DNA of 64,000 nt from Prionace glauca (lineage: Eukaryota; Chordata; Chondrichthyes; Carcharhiniformes; Carcharhinidae): positions 112,525,476-112,589,475 of the forward strand of contig CM075728.1 in the NCBI GenBank assembly GCA_037974335.1, given 5' to 3'. The position numbers and the translations under genes are program-made. The notes below the pieces were generated by a model, which saw nothing but the letters and a program-made list of their open reading frames with translations, was not told where the DNA came from and did no database searches. Numbering within the stretch: position 1 is the stretch's first letter; every line of letters begins with the position of its first letter. Below, in pieces: positions 46,979 through 59,484 of the stretch.

Positions 46979-47719
46979 CATGCATGAATTAGTGCAAAAA
47001 GCTAGAAATTAGATACAAGTAATCAAGAAAGCTAATAGAATTTTATTGCTTATTGTGCGTGGGTAGTGAGAAATTGGAGTTGTGTTTACAGTCAGATCAT
47101 TCATAAACTTACTGAATGTTGGAGCAGGCTTAAGGGGCTCAGTGGTCCTCAATGAAGAAAAGAATCAGGTGTGTGAACTTATCACTTATTCGCTCATGAG
47201 CTGAGGCAACCTGTGGCAACATTGACTCATCATACATTGATTGGCATCTTTACTTGCCTTGAGGCAGTGAGAATGATCCTTCAAAAGCTCTGCAGTCTAT
47301 GAAGTGAAGGTACATTCACACTTTCCTACTTATCTCTGCATCGTCAAAAAACTTAATGACAAATTTATACGACTTATAAAAAGTTGAGACAACAGCATTG
47401 GGGGCAGGGGTTGGGGGGGTGTAGGGGGGAGAGGTACGTTCTAGGTCTTCATCACAGTGATGGGAAGTCAACGGCAAATATTTCCAAATCAGCATTTTGT
47501 AAATCTTGGAGCAGCAGTTCCTGTGATGATGTTCCCATCCACCTGCTGTCCTAGTTTTTCTAAATGCACGTTTAATAGCAATTGAGAATGAATTAAAAAT
47601 AATCTAATTGTTCATCATTGTTTCCATCAATTCAGTTTGTAATTTGTATCTAAGCAAGAACGTTTAGGAGAGAATTGAACAAATAAATTTCTGTCACATG
47701 AATGCCTTTTGTTTTATAG

Positions 47720-48148
47720 TTGCGTTAATAATTGGTGATATGAAGAAACCGGACAAAATTATAGCTGGTGAGAAAACCACTCTGAGTTGGGAAGTTTCTC
47801 TGTCCAGTCGAAGGGAGGTGACAAATTTTGTCACATCTGTGAAGAGAAAAGGGGAGCAGGAAGCAAAGAAGTTATTTCACTGGGAAATCCCACTGGACAA
47901 ATTCAAAGGACCATTTGGAGTAACTCTCCCTCTCGAAAATGTATCAGATTTATGCGAGAAAGATGATTCCTTCAGTGCTGATACACCAGAATTACAACGC
48001 AAATCTGATGGTTCTTTCTGCATTCCGTGTTCCATTACATTGTGTCCTGATGTATCCAAGGATGATGGTGCTGAGTTAATCTTTGAAGTGAAACAGGAAG
48101 GTACTGAGGAACCTTGGACTAAAAGCACAGTACTGAAGGTCACTGCAG
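47720..48148 (+). CDS. C1-like domain exon, copy 3
   Basis: This 143-codon exon, phase 1 at both ends, has the acceptor ttttgttttatag and the donor GTAATT at 48149. It differs from copy 2 by Val for Ile (PFGVT) and Glu for Lys (PLENVS), plus one silent base. It has the same missing canonical cysteines and the same four other cysteines. It is the nearest C1-like exon to the terminal exon at 60597. Confidence 0.72.
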
Positions 48149-50217
48149 GTAATTTCGGTATTTTATACATCATGCAAATTCTTGCAAATGTAATTGTGAA
48201 ATTTTTGAGTGGGAGATCATGACACCAACATAAAAACAGTTTTAATGTTATTCCCTGCAATATGATAATGAAAATTAGCAACTCCTGCATAGATTTGATG
48301 ATTGGAACCACAGTTTAATGATTTGGTCAGAAGTTACTCGCTTTTTTCAATCAGGGGTCATTGGCTTTTGGCAGCTTTACTTTCAAACTCTGTGGAATAA
48401 TGTGGAGGGCCTAAGATATGTCCATAGAGATATGCACAATAATCATTACTGACCGCAGACCTCTTTAACCTTCTTTCATTGAGAAAAAGGTACAAAACTC
48501 TGATATCACTTACCAACCAAGGCAAGAACACCTTCTTCCCTGGTGCCATCAGACTTTTGAATGGACCTACCAGATATTAAAAAGATCTTTCTCTGCACCC
48601 GAGCTATGATTGTAAGATTATGGGTGGGATTTTCATGTCTCACTTGTCCTGAACCCAGAAAATCCTGCCCGAGGTCAATAGGCATTTCTATGGTCCGCCC
48701 CTCACCTGCTCTGATTCCTGTGGTGGGTGTGATGGTAAAATTCGCCCATATATTCTGCACCCTCTCCTTTCCATAAAATCATAGAACCATACATTGCAGA
48801 AGAGGCCCTTTGGCCCATCCTATCCATGCCATCACCTTAGATCCTCCTGAACTTCGTCCTAATGCCATCTGCCAGAACTTGGCCCATAAGCCTGAATGTC
48901 ATGAAATGCCAAATGCTCATCCAGATACTTTTTAAAAGATGAGAGGCAACCTGTCTCTACCACCTATACAACTCCAAAATGATTTCCCTGCTTTTGTAAT
49001 CTCTATCTCAATTGATAAAGGCAAGTGTCCCATATGCCTTTTCAGCACCTACTAACATCCCTTTTGTCTTCAGAGGTCTGTGGACAAACATGCCATGGTC
49101 CCTTTGTTCCACAGAGCTTCCTATTGTCCTATCATTCATTGAGTACTTCTTTGTCAAGTTACTCCTTTCAAAGTGTATCACCTCACACTTTTTAGGGTAA
49201 GGTTCCATCTGCCACTTATCTGCCCATTTGACCATTTTGTCTATATCCTCTTGTAGCCCAAGACAAATCTGGTTCAATTTTTCAAATAGAATGCCCTTAT
49301 GTATCCTGAAATTGAGATATCTTACATTTATCATGATTACGTCACAGGAAAATATTTTGCTCATGAATTCTGGGACAAATTGTAGAAGAATGTTGTGCAG
49401 TGTTGGCAATAATAATTGAAACAAATTGCTTGAGGTATATTCAGGATAGTAGGAGAAACCAAATAGATCAAAATGTAATTGATTGATTCAGTAGAATATA
49501 GGAGGCTAATCCAGTTAGTGAAAGCCTCATTCTGTTAGATGTTAACAGATTTCTTTCAAGATTGTCATCCTGAACAAAATAATGGTTATAATAGACGGAA
49601 TAAATGTGATGGGATGCATTTTGTTCTGTTGAAATGGGGGAAAAAAATTTATCTCACCGAGGCTTTGATCTGCACATTGTGGCTTTAAGTATTCTGAGAA
49701 ATATTAGCTACATCATTCAAAATCTCCCAGTCAGAAGGAAATGTATTGATGTTCCAGTCCAAGACATTAAGAAAACCCTTGACTGAAACCATATTTGATG
49801 GAATGATAGTTTTGTTAAATACAGAAATTGATAAAAATTTCTGATTCAAATATCACTGATGAATCCTCTCATTGAAGTGGATTACTTTTACAACAAATAA
49901 GATCCAAGAAATAAAATTGTTCATAAAATTGTGGGCAAATTGTACCACAAAACGGAACAATTTGCTAAAGGCAATTTGAACTTATTGTCTGAGGTATACT
50001 CCCAACAGTAAAAAAAAAATGACTGACAGTTAGTACTGTGAGAAGAAAACATAGCATCAGGCTTCGGGTTCTTAATGCTGCACTTATCTGAGAAAGATGA
50101 ATATTGAGCTCATCTAATTTCATGCACATTGTTTGCACATTATACAAAAAAGTCAGTGTACCTTCTGCTCCATTATGCTAACAGTATCATATGTTTTGTT
50201 TCATCCCGATTTAACAG

Positions 50218-50307
50218 ACACCTTTTCAAACATCCCCAACAATATTCCGAGTGAAATGGGAGTTCAACAGGATGGGAATGAAGGAAGAGGGAATCTGGAC
50301 ACTGCAG
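50218..50307 (+). CDS. Cytoplasmic tail exon a, unit 3
   Basis: Thirty codons, phase 1 at both ends. Acceptor tttaacag and donor GTGGGT. Same peptide as unit 2. Confidence 0.6.
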
Positions 50308-50864
50308 GTGGGTTGATGATCATGTCCACGACTTTCAGCAAATATCTTGATTGAAACCTGGTATATATTTGATGGGATGATGCAGTCACACAGTCATCCT
50401 CATATTTATATTTAACTGAAGTTCCTTTTGTTAAATGTAGAAATTGATTGAACTTTCTGATGCGAACACCACTAACATATCCTGACATTGAAGTACCTTT
50501 TCCAATGAATGATATCAAGGGGGAAAAAGTCACCTGTAAACACGTTGGCAAATTGTATAACAAAGCTGAACAATTCTGCCCATTCTAATTGAAATTAATT
50601 GTCTGAGGTAAACTCAGGACAGAAAGAAGAAGAAATGAACAGTTCATACTATCTATGAGCAAAAGTGTTGAATAAAAATTAGGGTGCTTAATGAAGTACT
50701 TATCTGAGAAATAGGGATACTTATCCATGGATCAAAAGCATTGAGCTCAATTTAATTCATGTCTATTATTTACATATTTCTAAACAATTACCTCTGTACT
50801 TTCTGTTCATTTGTGCTAATGGTTTACACTCTCATATGATCTCATGCTCAACTAGAATTGACAG

Positions 50865-51007
50865 ATGCCCTGTCAAACACTCCATACAATACTCTGAGTG
50901 AAAAGGGAGAACAACAGAATCAAGATGAAGGAACAAACAATCTGGATACTGTAGATGGGTTGATGTTCCAGTCCAGAAGTTGTGCAAATGTCTTGAATGA
51001 AACCTAG
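50865..51007 (+). CDS. Tail exon b, unit 3: probable alternative last exon
   Basis: Same reading as exon b of units 1 and 2, with TAG at 51005-51007 and no donor. Confidence 0.42.
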
Positions 51008-52829
51008 TATATATTTGATGCAAAGGTTCAACACACAGTCATCATCAGATTTGTAAAGATGAAGTTGTTTTTCTTAAGTATAGAAATTGATTGAATTTTC
51101 TGATTCAAATACCATTATGTATCCTGACATCAAAGTATCTTACTTTTACAATGAGGAAGACCAAGGGAAAAAATAATGCTTGAAAACATCTGGGCAAATT
51201 GTGTAACAACACTGAGCAATTCAACTAATATTAATTCAAGTTAATTGTCTGAGGTACATTCAGGGCAGGAAGAAAAAAATGACTAACGGTTCAAACACAG
51301 TGCAAGACAAAATGTTGCATAAAAATTAGGGTAGTTAGTGATGTTAGTATCTGAGAAATAGGAATATTTATCCATGGATAAGAGACATTGAACGCAACTA
51401 AACTCATGTTGAATTGATTTATTAGTGTCACCTGTGTTAGTATCCAGTGAAAGGTATTGTTTCTTGTGCACTGTACATACAAAGCATATCCTACAGAGAA
51501 AAGGAAAGGAAAGATGGCAGAATGTATTGTGACAGTTATAACTAGGGCTTAGGAAAAGATCAGTTAAATACGAGGTAAGTCCATTTAAAAGCCCGATGAC
51601 AGCAGAGAAGAAGCTGTTCTCGAGTTGGTTGATGTGTGCTCCATTCAGAAAGGATAATAAGACTAGGGGGCACAGCCTCAAGATAAAGGGGGGGCGGTTT
51701 AGAACGCAGTTGAGGAGGAACTTCTTCACTCAAAGGGTGGTGAATCTCTGGAATTCTCTGCCCGTTGAAGTGGTGGAGGCTACCTTGCTAAATATTTTTA
51801 AGACGCGGGTTGATGGGTTTTTGATAAGAGAGGGGATTAAGGGTTATGGGGAGAGGGTGGGAATGTGGAACTGAGCCACGACAGATCAGCCATGATCTTA
51901 TTGAATGGCGGGGCAGGCTCGAAGGGCTAGATGGCCTACTCCTGCTCCTATTTCTTATGTTCTTATGTTCTTATTTGTATCTTCTTCCCGATGAAAGAAG
52001 GTGGAAAAGAACAAGTCCAGGGTGTGTGGGTTCTTTGATTATGCTGGCTGCTTTCCCAAGGCAGCGGGAAGTGTAGACAGAGTCAATGGATGGGAGGCTG
52101 GTTTACGTAATGGTCTGGGCTTTAGCTTTCTGAGAAGGTGGAGGTGTTGGTGGGATTTCTTCACTTTCACGTAGGCACAGAGTGACCAGGACAGGTAATC
52201 TGGACACCGAGAAACTTAAAGCTGTTAACCATTTCCACTTCATCCTAATTGATGTGGGTGACGGCATGTCCTCAACGATGCTTCCTGAAGTCGATGACTC
52301 TTTCCTTCATTTTGCAGACATTAAGGGAGAGTTGTTGTTGTTATTGCAACAGTTCACCAGGATTTGGCCCGGATTTGACCATCGCATTGCCCCTGTTTTC
52401 GGGCGCAAAAATTTGGTAAAGTCGGGCATGTGGCGAGTAACGCGATCTGTGCCCGTTTCTGCGCCGGTTCGCACTTTACAAGGTCGAAAATGGGCGCAAT
52501 CAGGAACCTGTCCAAAATGGGCGTGATGGCCATTTAAATAATTCTGCCTGTATTTCAATCCACTGAATGAGCTACACATCGTACTTTACCAGCACAACTG
52601 CCTTTACCACCGTGTTCACCCAATGCGAATTGCTCTGGAACAGACATGCTTGATCAGAGTTTGATTCTAGCGCTCCTTCAGTGAGGAGATAAGTGCCTGC
52701 CATTGGACAGATCTGTGCTGCTCACAGCGGGTTCTTTCATGGCAGTCATGTTGTGTTTCGTGTCTGAGAGTGTGTGGGGAGGTGGGGAGCTGTTGCTCAG
52801 CAGGGTGTCTGATATCTAATTTGCAACAC
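51008..52829 (+). other. Nested repeats of unit 3
   Basis: Same series as 28765-30565: exonless tail-unit copy (with a small extra stretch near 51123), split dispersed repeat, CR1 3' end (51637-51972), and GC-rich stretch from 52390. Confidence 0.55.
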
Positions 52830-54527
52830 AGATCCAGGTCTCAGCACTGATTTTGGGTCTTGGGGATGTAGCTGGGTCCTGGTGCATGCAGCACTTTTCC
52901 AGCTGAAGAATGTGCTGGAATGCCTTGCAAATGGCAGTGCTGCAGCCTCAGAATTTTTCAAGCAGCAATGTCTGTGCTGACTACTGCATGAGTTCTGGAT
53001 ATTATTAGGGGGAGATGGGAAGTCTGTGTTGCTGGGGGATGGGGGAGCTGTGTTGCTCGGGGCATGTGGGGCTGCGTGTGGGAGAATGGGCAGTGGATAT
53101 TGCTGAGCTAGGGGCAAGCAGCATTCCTTAATCTCTCCATGTGTTTCTCCCATTCACCAAATCTGCCCTCCTTCAGATTGACAGGATGGCTTTTGCGATG
53201 CAACTGATTGATCTTGCTTTTTTTTTTAGTTGCTGCTGGAGCTGAGGAGGAGGAGCTGGAGTATGAATTTAGGCAAAAAAGGCCCAGATATTACCACTTG
53301 CAGGAGTAGAGGGAGATTGCCACTGGAGGCAGGAAGTGACTGCCAATTGCCTCTGGCGGGGAGGGGCAGGAGAAGGATGGAGCGGAGACCCCGGCAGTTC
53401 TGCACGAGAGTGTTGTTTGAACTAATGTTGAAAGCTGTGTCCTGGCGATGTCTCTGGCTCCTAAAGGAGACAGTACAGCACCTGTCTCACTTGTTGCAGG
53501 ATCTGGCATCTCGGGGCAGGGGAGGCATCCATTCTTGGTGGCTGTCAAATTGACGGCCACTCCAGGCCCCCAGCAGAGATGTATGTTCAAACAACACTCA
53601 TGTGCAGAACTGTCGGGACCTTCGCTCCATCCTTCTCTAGCCCCCTCCCCCCCACTGCACGCCCCTCACCAGACTGCACCCACATCGCCCTCAAGGCCCC
53701 ATTTCAGAATCCACAAAGTTTCACCAATAGAAAGGGGTTTCACTCACTAAATGTCCAATTGGTTTGAGACCACAGGGTGAACATCATGCACGTCTGCACC
53801 AGACACCCCGGCAGCGCGCATGACAGTTTTATTCTGAGGTGATCAGGAATTCCGGAGGCCTTTGAGGAGGAGCCCAGGTGCAGGGATGGCTCATGGGTGA
53901 CATGGGGTACCCACTTTGGACCTGGCTGATGGTGCCTGTGTGGAGGCCTGAGATTGAGATGGAGACCCGGTATGATGAGGCCCACTTTGCTACCTGCTCT
54001 ATAGTGGAGAGGTGAATAGAGCTCATAGCAATGTGGCTCAGGTGCCTGGACTGCTGTGGCAGGGCCCTACAACACAACCCCTTGATTTTTTCCTGCATTG
54101 TGGTGGCGTCTTGCCCCCTATACAACCGGGTGCAGCAGAGCAGTGACCTTTTAGAGGAGGAGGACAGGAGGCTGACCAGCCGGGCATCACTGGGGAGGAG
54201 GCCACCTAGCAGGGGGAAGAGAAGAGGAGGAGGACCATGCTGAGCAACACCACCCAGGTACTGGAGGGTTGGCAGCAAGAATCAGGCATTCAAGGGCAGC
54301 GAGAAAGATCCTGATCACCAGGCGCTTTGCTTACTAGGACCAACGTTTCTGCACGAGGGTTCCATTTCCACCCTCATTCCCGGCCAAAGTCCTTCTATCT
54401 CCTGCAACACTGACACCAAAATGGTGGGCCTGGATATGCTTTGTTAGTGAGTTTCTTTGGCAGGCAGGAGGGTGAAGACAACTCGTTAAGCACTATTATG
54501 ATGATGCTCTGGTGCAAACTGATGATG

Positions 54528-54912
54528 AGGAGGCAATGTCCTCGTGGTATTATCACTGGACTATCAATCTAGAAACTCCACTAATGTTCTGGAGACCTAT
54601 GTTTGAATCCCCCCTTCCGGCAGCTGGTGGAATTTGAATTCAATGAAAAAATTTGGAATTAAGAATTTACTGATGACCATGAAACCATTGTCAATTGTCA
54701 GAAGAATCCATCTGGTTCATTAATGTCCTTTAGGGAAGTCTGCCATCCTCATCTGGTCTGGCTTACATGTGACTCCAGAGCTACAGCAATATGGTTGACT
54801 CTCAACTGCCCTCTGAAATGGCCTAGCAAGCCATTCAGTTCAAGGGCAACAAGGAATGGGCAATAAATGCTGGCCTTCCAGTGATGCCCATATCCCATGA
54901 ATGAATAAAAAA
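54528..54912 (+). mobile_element. tRNA-derived SINE
   Basis: Same family as 2378-2697: a head with a B-box-like tatgtttgaatccccc, a body with gatgaccatgaaaccattgt, and the end gaatgggcaataaatgctgg. It retains a middle part that the first copy lacks. Confidence 0.7.
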
Positions 54913-55077
54913 ACTAGTCTGACTCCTACCTGAGGTCTTCATGCACACTGACACCTGGGCCCATGTCTGTATAGTGGATAAGGGATCAATGAACCCCCAT
55001 AAAGGACCCCAGGGCGGGTGCAGTGGGGGAGGAAAGGGAAACTCTCATGGGTTCTGAGAAACCGATGGCTTTTCTCA

Positions 55078-55190
55078 GTGAAAAGTCTGACAACACCAGG
55101 TTTTAGTCCAACCGATTTATTTGATAATATTCTCACAAGCAAGCAAGCTTTCAAGGGGGCTGCCTCTTCGTCAGGTGAATGGAGAGTTCA
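55078..55190 (-). mobile_element. Penelope-like element 3' tail
   Basis: Shares aaagtctgacaacaccaggt through attctcacaagcaagcaagc with the 3' end at 31985-32100. Tail only. Confidence 0.6.
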
Positions 55191-56816
55191 GTGACACAGC
55201 ACTGAAGAACCTCCCCAACTGACATCAACATGAAGGATCCCTCCAGCAACAATACAGGGTCCCTGTTTGAGGTAAATCTGATGAAAAATTAGTCACAGGT
55301 GGATGGTGAGAAAACATTTATATTGATTACAATAAAAGTGTGTAAATAATAAGTTGTAACATAAAAACATGTGAATGGAAAACATTAAGGTTCTTTATAA
55401 TATATCTAACAAGTGCAGCCCCTCACCCATGCTATCTTAGTGCAACTACAACTTCCTAACCTTATATGGCCTACCACTACATCTTGATGTCTGCCCAGAA
55501 TATACATTGGGGATGGAGAGTGCTAGCTGCCTACCATGTCTCATGGTCTGTGATGCATATGGCGGGCGTCTTCTGGAGGGCCTAGATCTTGAGTGACCTG
55601 GCCGGCTTTTAGGTGCCTAGGGCCTTGTCACCCTCTTCATCCCGCTGCCTCTGAGATGCCCTGGTAACAGGAAAGGGGGGAGTCAGAAGGTATAGCCACA
55701 GTCACAGTCTCCTGGCTGGAAAGCCTTGGCATGGGCTTGAGCCCTTCCTCCGCTCTTTCCTGTGGGCCCCTGGGTCACTCCATGGTGCTTCTGCAGTGAG
55801 GTCCAGAACCTTCAGCATCACCTAGCTCTGCTAGTCCTGGAGGATCAGCTGCATCCTATCCATGGTAGTTGAGCCATTTGCAATCGCCACTTGAGTCAGG
55901 GGTCACCTGTCAATAGCGACAGCAAGTGCCCTTGATGAATGGACCACACTCTGCAGTCCCTCAGCCATGGCCCCCTGTGACTGGGCCATGTTTTCTAGGG
56001 CTGCTGCAATTGCCCGCTATGTCTCAGGGCTGTCTCTTTGGGTCTCGTGCAAGCTCTCAAGCCTCTCAGCCATGGGATGCAAAACCTAGAGAAGCCTGTT
56101 GAGTCCCTCAACCCGTGGCCCACTGTGTTTCAACAGCGGCCTTCTGGGACTCCACTGTGAACTCCTGTGACCCTGGCCATCGCTTGGAGCCTGCCACTCA
56201 TGGTGAGGATCTCCTGCTTTCCACTGCAGACACCACCCTTGCAGTGTTGACCTAGGAATCACATAAGACAGGCAATATCTGGTCTGCCTGAAAGGTTTGG
56301 GACTCCTCTCAACATCCTCACAATTGGTCAGTGTGGCTGTCAGCCCCTCCTGCATTCCCTGGCTCTGTTGCTGCATCTCCAGCAGCTGAGGGAGAAGTGA
56401 TTTCAGAGGCCCAGCATGTAGCCTGGGACCAGCTGAGTCCTCGCCTCCAGTAGGCCCTTGTGTGCCAGAGGTCTCAGACACTCCCTCCTCCACCCACTGT
56501 TTGTTATCAGATGTGTCGTGCCCATCAGAGAGTGACCCAGAAGCTTCACCATTAACTGGACCCACTGATGTGAGAGTATCTGGGATGGTGAATTGTGAGT
56601 TGGAAGCTGACGCCAAAAAGGTGCCACCCTTAGAGTTCCCTTCACCTTGCTTCATCCGAGGAGTCTCATCAGCTGTCAGCGTCAGGATGGGCAGAAGCTG
56701 CAGTAGAGGCCTTGAGACCAGATGGCCCAGATGCATCCGGATCTCTTCCTGCAATGCAGGGTGTGAGGGAAGGAGAGCAATCTGGGATGCCAGAATGTGG
56801 CTTGCCCAATGAACAT

Positions 56817-57190
56817 AGAATAAAGCACAAAGAAAATTACATTGCAGGAGCAAGTCCTTCAACCTTCCAAGCCTGCAGTGACCATGTTGCCCAGCGAAAT
56901 TGTAAACACCTATCCTTTTGAGGACAATATGCCTCTATTGCCATCCTATTCATGTATCTGTCAAGACCCTCCTTTAAAGTCACTATTGTATCTGCTTCCA
57001 CAACCTCCCCTACCAGTGAGTTCCAGGTGCCCACCACCCTGTGTAAATAAACATGTCTCATACATCTGCTTTAAACATTGTCCCTCGTGCCTTAAACCTG
57101 TGCCCCTTAGTAATTGGCTCAAATTGAGTGGAAGATTGACAGGTGCTTACTTTTTAGCTCCAGCCCAACCATCCTGTCATTGATAGTTCA
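56817..57190 (-). mobile_element. Old CR1-type LINE 3' end
   Basis: Minus-strand translation contains LHRVVGTWNSLVGEVVEAD and LDRYMNRM, a CR1 ORF2 C-terminus. It sits inside the Harbinger-like block. Confidence 0.55.
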
Positions 57191-59007
57191 GATGTCCTCT
57201 TCTCTGGATAGCTCCAGTGCTCACTCCTCAAAGGAGGAGAGGCTCACCACCCCCTTTCTTTGCCCTCATCTCACAGGTGTTATGGGAAGTATTCACCTGT
57301 GGGGACAGAAAGAATCATGAAATAAATGATCTCATAATTCCTGTAGAGTATCAGGGAGTGACCCTTAGAGGGCAAGCACAGTGCTAATCTTGGAGGGGGG
57401 GGGGGTGGGGAGAGGAGAAAGGAGGTGCTTGGGGGAGGTGAGGTCAGGGGCTGGAAGCACACAGAGTGCTGGGGGGGGCAGATCTGGGGGTGATTTGGGA
57501 GAAGATGCTAGATGGGATTCAGCACTCACCCTTGCTGCCCGGATGAGATCATTGACCCTTTTGCGGGACTGCTTCTCTGTTCTGGGGACCAGTGCCATGG
57601 CACTAACCGAGGCAGCAGCTGCCTCCCAGGCTGCTGTGCCATAATCTCCCTAGGATCTGCATCCCGCTGGGGGTGGGGGGAGGGTTGTCCAAGCTCACCT
57701 CTGCAGCATCCAGCAACCTGCTGAGGTCACCCTCTGTGAATCTGGGCACTGGCCTCTTGGACATTTTTGCCTGAACTGTCTGCCTATCCATCCTTGCGGT
57801 TTTTATGGAGCTGCCGCTTGATAGGACCAATCAGCTGCAAGCAGTTTGAGACAGCATTCCAGCAAGTTAAATGCATTTTGCTTGTTAGTGTTATGGGGAA
57901 GGCAAATGAGCACGTGCAGGTGCACTGATGGGGTTTGGGGGATCTATGCCTCTGTCACGATTGGGGGCAGGGGAGGGAGAGAGAAGTGTCATACAGCCAT
58001 CAAAGTCAGGGAGAGATGAGGACCAAGTGCAGGTGGGTCTGGGGTGGGGGCACTGCTACCACACTGCCTGTGATTAGTGGAAGGGATGGGCACGATTGGT
58101 CTGGGTGGCTGGGGGATGGGGGATAAGGGGGTCAGTGACGTTGGGTGGGAGGGTGATGTCTGTCGGAGCCAGGGGAGGCACTGTTTGGCTCGGGAGGAAT
58201 GTGACAGAGAAGCAACATTTTTTTTTGCATGGTTGGTTGAAAGCTCCAATCGAAGCAGCAGGGTTTTGGGTGCGTTAAGCATTGCCCACAGACTTCTGCA
58301 GTGAGAATCAGACTCACCGATAATTTTGCAGGCAGAGTACATATGGGGGGAGGCAAAAAATGGGCCCTAAAGGCGAATCTCAAACTTCCCTAGTTTCAAG
58401 TCCACCCAGAACTTAGACAAAAAATGGTAAAATAACGGCCGAAGTTCTGAGACCGAATGACCCTTTGTCAATACTGAAGATAATACAAAGTAGAATGCAG
58501 CAAAAATACAGCGGCTGCTGAAGATGGGAGAAATTGACAAAGATGGCCAAACAAAGAGAATGTAAATGGTGGTGATCATGGCTATGAAGGGTGCTGATGG
58601 CCAAGAAGGAGAGGTTGGCCATGTTGGTATTTCGGTACATCTGCTGCCTTTGTTGTTATAGATCTCAGTAGCTGCGAACTTGGAAGCTGTCCTTGAAGTT
58701 GCATTCGACCAAATAAAACAGAGTATAATTTATTGATGGTATGGAGTGTAAAAGAGTATTCCAGTTAGCAATAGCCTAAACTTGTCATTAGGTTAATAGA
58801 ATTCCTTCAAGGTTGTGACCCTTAACAAAGTAATGGGTGCAATAGATGGTGGATGCAATAAATGTGATGAAATGCTTTACTTATCATTGAAAGACGGGGA
58901 AAAATTGTTTTTCACTTAGGCATTGATCTGAAAATTCTGGCTTCAATATTCTTTGACACATTAGCTAAGTCATTTAGAAATGTTGTCTGCTAGTCAGAAG
59001 GAAATGG

Positions 59008-59339
59008 ACGCTTACCTCCTCCCTAACCCTCACCGATGCTGCACCCAAATTGGACATATATGGAGCATGTCTGTTTCGTATGGATTCTGGATGGGCCAAC
59101 ATGGTGGTAAAGGGGAAAGCGCCGGTAATGTTGGGTGTGCAGCCCTTTACATCAACTTAAATGCATGCAAATTGATTTAAATGGCCATTGTGCCCATTTT
59201 GTGCACCATCACAATCGTGGCCATTTTTGGGCCTTGGTAAAGAGGGAACTGGCGTGGAGGCTGGCGCAGATCATGCTATTGTCTCATGCCCAACTTGACC
59301 CCATTTTCTGGCCTGAAAACAGGCACAACGTGATTGTTT
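59008..59339. mobile_element. 332-bp insertion of unknown class
   Basis: It is flanked by 22-bp direct repeats (58986-59007 and 59340-59361; two mismatches). It is absent from the paralogous site in segment B near 62066. The long direct repeat suggests retroposition. No family is recognised. Confidence 0.5.
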
Positions 59340-59484
59340 TCTGCCAATCAGAAGGAAATGGGTTGATGTTTTAGTCCAGGACATTGAGTAAATGTTTTGA
59401 CTGCAACCTGGTACATTTTTGTGATGGAATGATGCAGTTACACAGACATCCTCATATTTCCATTAGATACAGCTCCTTTTTTCA

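Larger units (their letters stand above)
46979..52829 (+). repeat. Tandem unit 3 (about 5.9 kb shared)
   Basis: Same order as units 1 and 2 up to about 52829 (ttgcaacacaga), where it leaves them and continues into a GC-rich block with Harbinger-like coding. Confidence 0.85.
52830..58400. mobile_element. Probable decayed PIF/Harbinger DNA transposon (bounds uncertain)
   Basis: Two decayed coding pieces point to Harbinger. On the + strand at 53220-53560 the frames contain [13 protein letters not shown] and [11 protein letters not shown], like the N-terminal part of Harbinger transposases. On the minus strand at 57365-57830 there is a Myb-like piece (KRPVPRFTEGDLSRLLDAAE; RTEKQSRKRVNDLIRAARV). 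Opposed transposase and Myb-like genes are the usual Harbinger layout. Stops and frameshifts are present. Terminal repeats were not established; the left edge may reach back to 52390. Confidence 0.45.

Noticed and set aside
48506-48760. Recurring 84-codon minus-strand frames (also 26262, 36038) as conserved small genes
   Set aside because: They lie in shared intron repeats next to CR1 debris. Conservation reflects recent duplication only.
56086-56862. Minus-strand open frame of 258 codons as a host gene
   Set aside because: Low-complexity composition and location inside the Harbinger-like block, with a CR1 end overlapping its start. At best a transposon remnant.
52392-59323. Inverted CCTGTTTTC ends as terminal repeats of one large Harbinger element
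   Set aside because: No matching target-site duplication, and the right end lies in the separate 332-bp insertion at 59008-59339.
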